Program-made: the position numbers and the translations under genes
The notes under the pieces: model-generated
The model's input: the letters and a program-made list of their open reading frames with translations, nothing else
Databases searched by the model: none
Told to the model about the DNA's origin: nothing
Shown: positions 60,616-64,000 of the stretch, in pieces
Position numbering within the stretch: the stretch's first letter is position 1
How the letters are laid out: every line of letters starts with the position of its first letter
Assembly (NCBI GenBank): GCA_947685225.1
Contig: CANTUV010000009.1
Span: 2,294,001-2,358,000, forward strand
Length of the DNA: 64,000 nt
Direction: 5' to 3'
Source: Garcia nutans
Lineage: Eukaryota > Streptophyta > Magnoliopsida > Malpighiales > Euphorbiaceae

Positions 60616-63600
60616 ATATTTTTGTAGTGTCACTGAAAGAAATTATATGTCCTGGAGCAGAGCAATGATGATTGCATTGAAAGCCAGAAACAAATTTATC
60701 TTCGTCAATGGTGAGGAGGCCAAACCTGCACCAGGATCGCAACTCTACAAGAAATGGGAGAGAATCGATAGTATGGTAACTACTTGGATTCTTAATTCAA
60801 TTTCAAAAGATATAGTAGAAGCTTTCATTTACACTTCTAGTGCTAAAGACCTATGGGATGAACTATCTACTAGGTTTGGAGAGAGTAATGGCCCTCTCAT
60901 TTATCAAATTAGAAAAGATATAGCTAGTATGTATCAAGGAACACAATCTGTCACTACTTATTACACTAAAATTAAAAAGCTGTGGGATGAGATGCAGTAT
61001 CCTAGACCTAGGCGTATGTGCAATTGTGTGTGTGATGTGGCTGATTCTATTACTAGCTTAGAGAATGAAGAGAAGTTAATGCAGTTCTTAATGGGTCTTA
61101 ATGACTCATATGACAACACTAAGAACCAATTCTGTTGATGGACCCATTTCCTACTATAAACAAGGCTTATGCTATGGTTTTAAGTGTTGAAAAACAAAGG
61201 GAGGTGAATACACCAAGCTTTGAATCTCATGACCAATCTGCAGCCATGTATGTACAGAAAAACAAAAATTACTCTAGGTTTAATACCAGATCTGGATTCA
61301 AACCAGACAGATATTGTGACATCTGCAAATCTAACAATCATTCTAGAGAGACATGCTTCAAATTAATAGGATATCCAGACTAGTTCTTCGAACTAAAGAA
61401 GAAGAGGGCACAATCACAGGCTCATGCTGTTATGAATCAGGAGGAGACTCCTTTTGCTGATAATGTTGCAAGCCATGGGACAGAGATGAATGATGTTCTG
61501 ACCAGAATGGTACAAATGGAGGTTAAAAGAGCTGTCAAAGGAAAGAACTCAATGGAAGACTCTGAGACAGATGGGGTGCAGACTAATACCATCAGTTTTG
61601 CAGGTATGAATGCTAACCATAATCTAAATGCTATGGACAAAGGAGACAAAGGCTTATGGATCCTGGATACAGGTGCTACTGACCATGTCACTTGTACACT
61701 GCAATTTTTTGACTCTGTGCATAGACTACCTAAACCAAAACTCCTAAACCTACCAGATAATACTACAAGGCCTATTACTCATGTGGAAACTATTAAACTG
61801 CATAACAAACTGATTTTACAGAATGTGTTCTATATCCCCAGTTTTACATGCAACCTGATTTCAGTAAATACCCTAGCCTCTGTTAATAACATTTCTATAC
61901 TAACTTTACCTGATTGTTGTATTTTACAGGATATACAGACTGAAGAACGGTTTGCAAGTGGAAGAGCAATGGGGAAACTTTACTACCTCACAACCAATTC
62001 CTTCTATCCAAATACCAGTAATGTTCATCATACCTGTATTGATCACAAAAATCATATTAGTAAACTGTGGCATACTAGACTGGGACATATATCCCATAAG
62101 AGAATGTTACATATCCCTGATATTCCTATTACAAATAAAGTAGATTATGATTGCAATGTATGTCCACTATCAAAACAGCAAAGAATCCCATTTTATCCTA
62201 GTAACTCTATAGCAGAAAAATGCTTTGATCTAATACATGTTGATGTTTGGGGACCATATTCTATTTTGTCTATTACTGGTGCTAGATATATGGTGACATG
62301 TGTGGATGACAAAAGTAGATATACTTGGGTGTTTATGATTACAAATAAACAACAAGTTTTTTCCGCTTTAAAGTGTTTCATAGCCCAAGTTGAAACTCAG
62401 TTTGGTGTTATTATAAAGACTATTAGAAGTGACAATGGCACTGAGTTTGTCAATGCACAATTAACTGAACTACTACAAAATAAAGGAATTACACAACAAT
62501 TGAGCTGCACTTACTCACCCCAACAGAATGGGAGAGTTGAAAGGAAACATAAGGAAATTTTAAATGTAGCTAGATCCATTATGTTTCAAGCCAATTTACC
62601 TAAAGAGTTCTGGTCTGAATTGTTTCTTACAGCTACTTACATCCTAAACAGAGTTCCATCTGAACTCTTGTCATGGAAATCTCGTTTTGAGATCCTTCAT
62701 AATACCATTCCTTCTATCCATCATTTCAAAACCATTGGTTCATTATGTTATGCTACAAACACTAAACCTCACAAAAATAAACTAGACCCTAGAGCCACAC
62801 CTTGTATTCTACTAAGATATGCACCACAACAAAAGGCATACAGACTTTTTAACTTACAGTCTAGACAAATTTTCCATTTAGGAGACCTTGTTTTCAAAGA
62901 GCATATTTTCCCTTTCAAACTCAAAAATCCAGTTCATGCTACAGAATTTTCCTTACCTTCTTGTATTGAAGATACTACTATTGATTCAGACCAGCCTGCA
63001 ACCATTTTTTCAGAAACAGAACTTGAAAATGATGAAAATATCAGTATTTTACCACCTTCTCAACCCCAAAATCATATTTCAGAAACATTAACAGAAAATC
63101 CAATTCAACCAGAAAACCAAACACAACCAGAAAATTTAAATTTACCTTACACAAGAAAAAGCACAAGAACTAAACACCCACCAGCCTGGATGTCTGATTT
63201 CGTTACCTCATTTGCTCATCCCAGCAGCAGTTCTTCATCTGCATGCCCTGCAAATACATTTTCAGGTATGGTTAGTACTTATCTTTCTAACTTTACTTCT
63301 TTCTACACACCTTCTCACACAGTATTTCACACCAATATCCATAAAATTCCTGAACCATGTTCATACCAAAAAGCAAGCACATATGTCAACTAGGTCAAAG
63401 CAATGGAGACTGAACTAACAGCTCTAGAAGCCAATCACATATGGGATTTGACAACTTTACCTAAAGAAAAGAAACCTATAGGGTGCAAATGGGTTTTTAG
63501 GGTAAAGTATAAGGCTGATGGGACTGTGGACAGGTTTAAGGCTAGATTAGTAGCCAAGGGGTATAACCAGAAGCTAGGGCTTGATTACAATGACAGCTTC

Positions 63601-64000
63601 TCACCTGTTGCCAAATTAGTGACTGTCAGAATACTCTTTACTATTGTTGCTAGCAATGGGTGGCCACTTCATCAACTAGACATAAACAATGCCTATCTCC
63701 ATGGCTACATTGACGAAGATATTTACATGTCCCCACCACAAGGCTACACTAAAGCTGAACCAGGCCAAGTTTGTAAGCTTAGAAAGTCCCTCTATGGCTT
63801 AAAACAAGCAGGCAGACAGTGGAACAAGGAGTTCACCACAACTTTGCTTCAATTTGGTTTTAATCAGTCCACAAATGACCACTGCTTGTTCACAATGGGC
63901 AAAGGTCAGGACTTTATTGCATTACTAGTGTATGTTGATGATGTCCTACTCACTAGTCCATCTCTACAGCTCATTTCTAAAGTCAAATCTTTTCTACATG

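Larger units (their letters stand above)
49306..60629. mobile_element. CACTA (En/Spm) transposon carrying captured host exons
   Basis: The left end is CACTACAAAAAAACACGC. The reverse complement of the right end is CACTACAAAAATATTCGG. A perfect 3-bp target duplication TCA flanks it (49303-49305 and 60630-60632). Subterminal regions at both ends are dense in CGTCGCA/TGCGACG words, the expected transposase-binding repeats. Without the inserted Harbinger element the CACTA is about 4.96 kb. No TNPD or TNPA type transposase is recognisable. The interior (56120-60290) instead has exon fragments of host genes, all on the minus strand. It is thus a non-autonomous gene-capturing CACTA that would depend on a transposase from elsewhere. 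Confidence 0.95.
48813..64000 (+). mobile_element. Ty1/copia retrotransposon hosting a transposon nest (runs off the window)
   Basis: The 5' LTR (48813-49074), primer binding site and gag-pol on the plus strand are present. The 3' LTR lies beyond 64000. The element is split by an 11.3-kb CACTA transposon in gag. With that removed, the remaining sequence reads as an ordinary copia element up to the YVDD of reverse transcriptase. AATAA precedes the LTR at 48808-48812 and would be the 5-bp target duplication to look for beyond the window. It is the outermost and therefore oldest layer of the nest. Confidence 0.93.
49200..64000 (+). pseudogene. Copia gag-pol polyprotein, interrupted and mutated
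   Basis: Gag starts at 49200 (MVDITENRRINEEEDDTYK) and stops being copia sequence at 49305; it resumes at 60633 after the CACTA. Removing the CACTA and one TCA restores the frame (TCT CTC ACT GAA AGA). Then follow LSWSRAMM-type gag, a CCHC knuckle (CDICKSNNHSRETC near 61317-61358), protease DTGA near 61666, integrase (HTRLGH, HVDVWGPY, DDKSRYTW, SDNGTEF, SPQQNGRVERK) and reverse transcriptase with YVDD at 63931-63942. Further lesions: a one-base deletion at about 61132, TAG at 61381-61383 in place of an expected Trp (YPD-W-FFELKK), and TAG at 63391-63393, again where Trp is expected (before VKAMETEL). It is non-functional. Confidence 0.9.

Noticed and set aside
1..64000. tRNA, rRNA, CRISPR arrays and organelle DNA
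   Set aside because: No cloverleaf with the A and B boxes, no rRNA sequence, and no regularly spaced direct repeats were seen; the gene set is nuclear.

Overview
The window is nuclear DNA of a flowering plant, most likely a eudicot. It is very AT-rich, its genes have many short GT-AG introns, and the gene families and transposon families are plant ones. I cannot name the genus from the sequence alone.

Genes. Four host genes look intact: a 20-exon cytosolic-type aconitase (11225-18154, +, 900 aa), a 7-exon type II membrane prolyl 4-hydroxylase (20783-23043, -, 289 aa) that converges on it, a 3-exon plant protein of unknown function (33833-35346, -, 163 aa) and a single-exon zinc-ribbon-like protein of the At4g08330 family (36539-36919, -, 126 aa). 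A fifth locus (38972-47368, +) is a broken NLR-type resistance gene. It lacks the CC and NB-ARC domains, carries a frameshift, and is split by a young Ty1/copia element (39605-46407, -) whose two 432-bp LTRs differ at one base.

Layout. 1.3-4.6 kb: a 5'-truncated, mutated LINE. 4.6-11 kb: gene-free AT-rich DNA with a TIR element and a minisatellite. 11-18 kb: aconitase. 18-23 kb: tandem repeats, then the prolyl hydroxylase. 23-33.8 kb: gene-free, with a Tourist-like element holding a Mutator-like MITE, a decayed copia pol and hAT-like relics. 33.8-37 kb: two small genes. 39-47.4 kb: NLR plus copia. 48.8-64 kb: a four-level transposon nest.

The nest is the most interesting part. A copia element (48813 to beyond the window) has a CACTA transposon in its gag (49306-60629, TSD TCA). 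The CACTA holds a PIF/Harbinger element (49761-56119, TSD TAA) with complete transposase and Myb-like genes. The Harbinger holds a long-TIR Mutator-like element (50155-51770) a few bases behind the transposase stop codon. The CACTA has no transposase of its own. Instead it carries exon fragments that I read as coming from four host genes: a RING-H2 protein, an IBR3/ACAD10-type acyl-CoA dehydrogenase, nuclear-pore anchor NUA/TPR, and ribosomal protein eL18. All lie in one orientation with splice sites kept. The NUA and eL18 exons join in one frame and could encode a new 119-residue chimeric protein.
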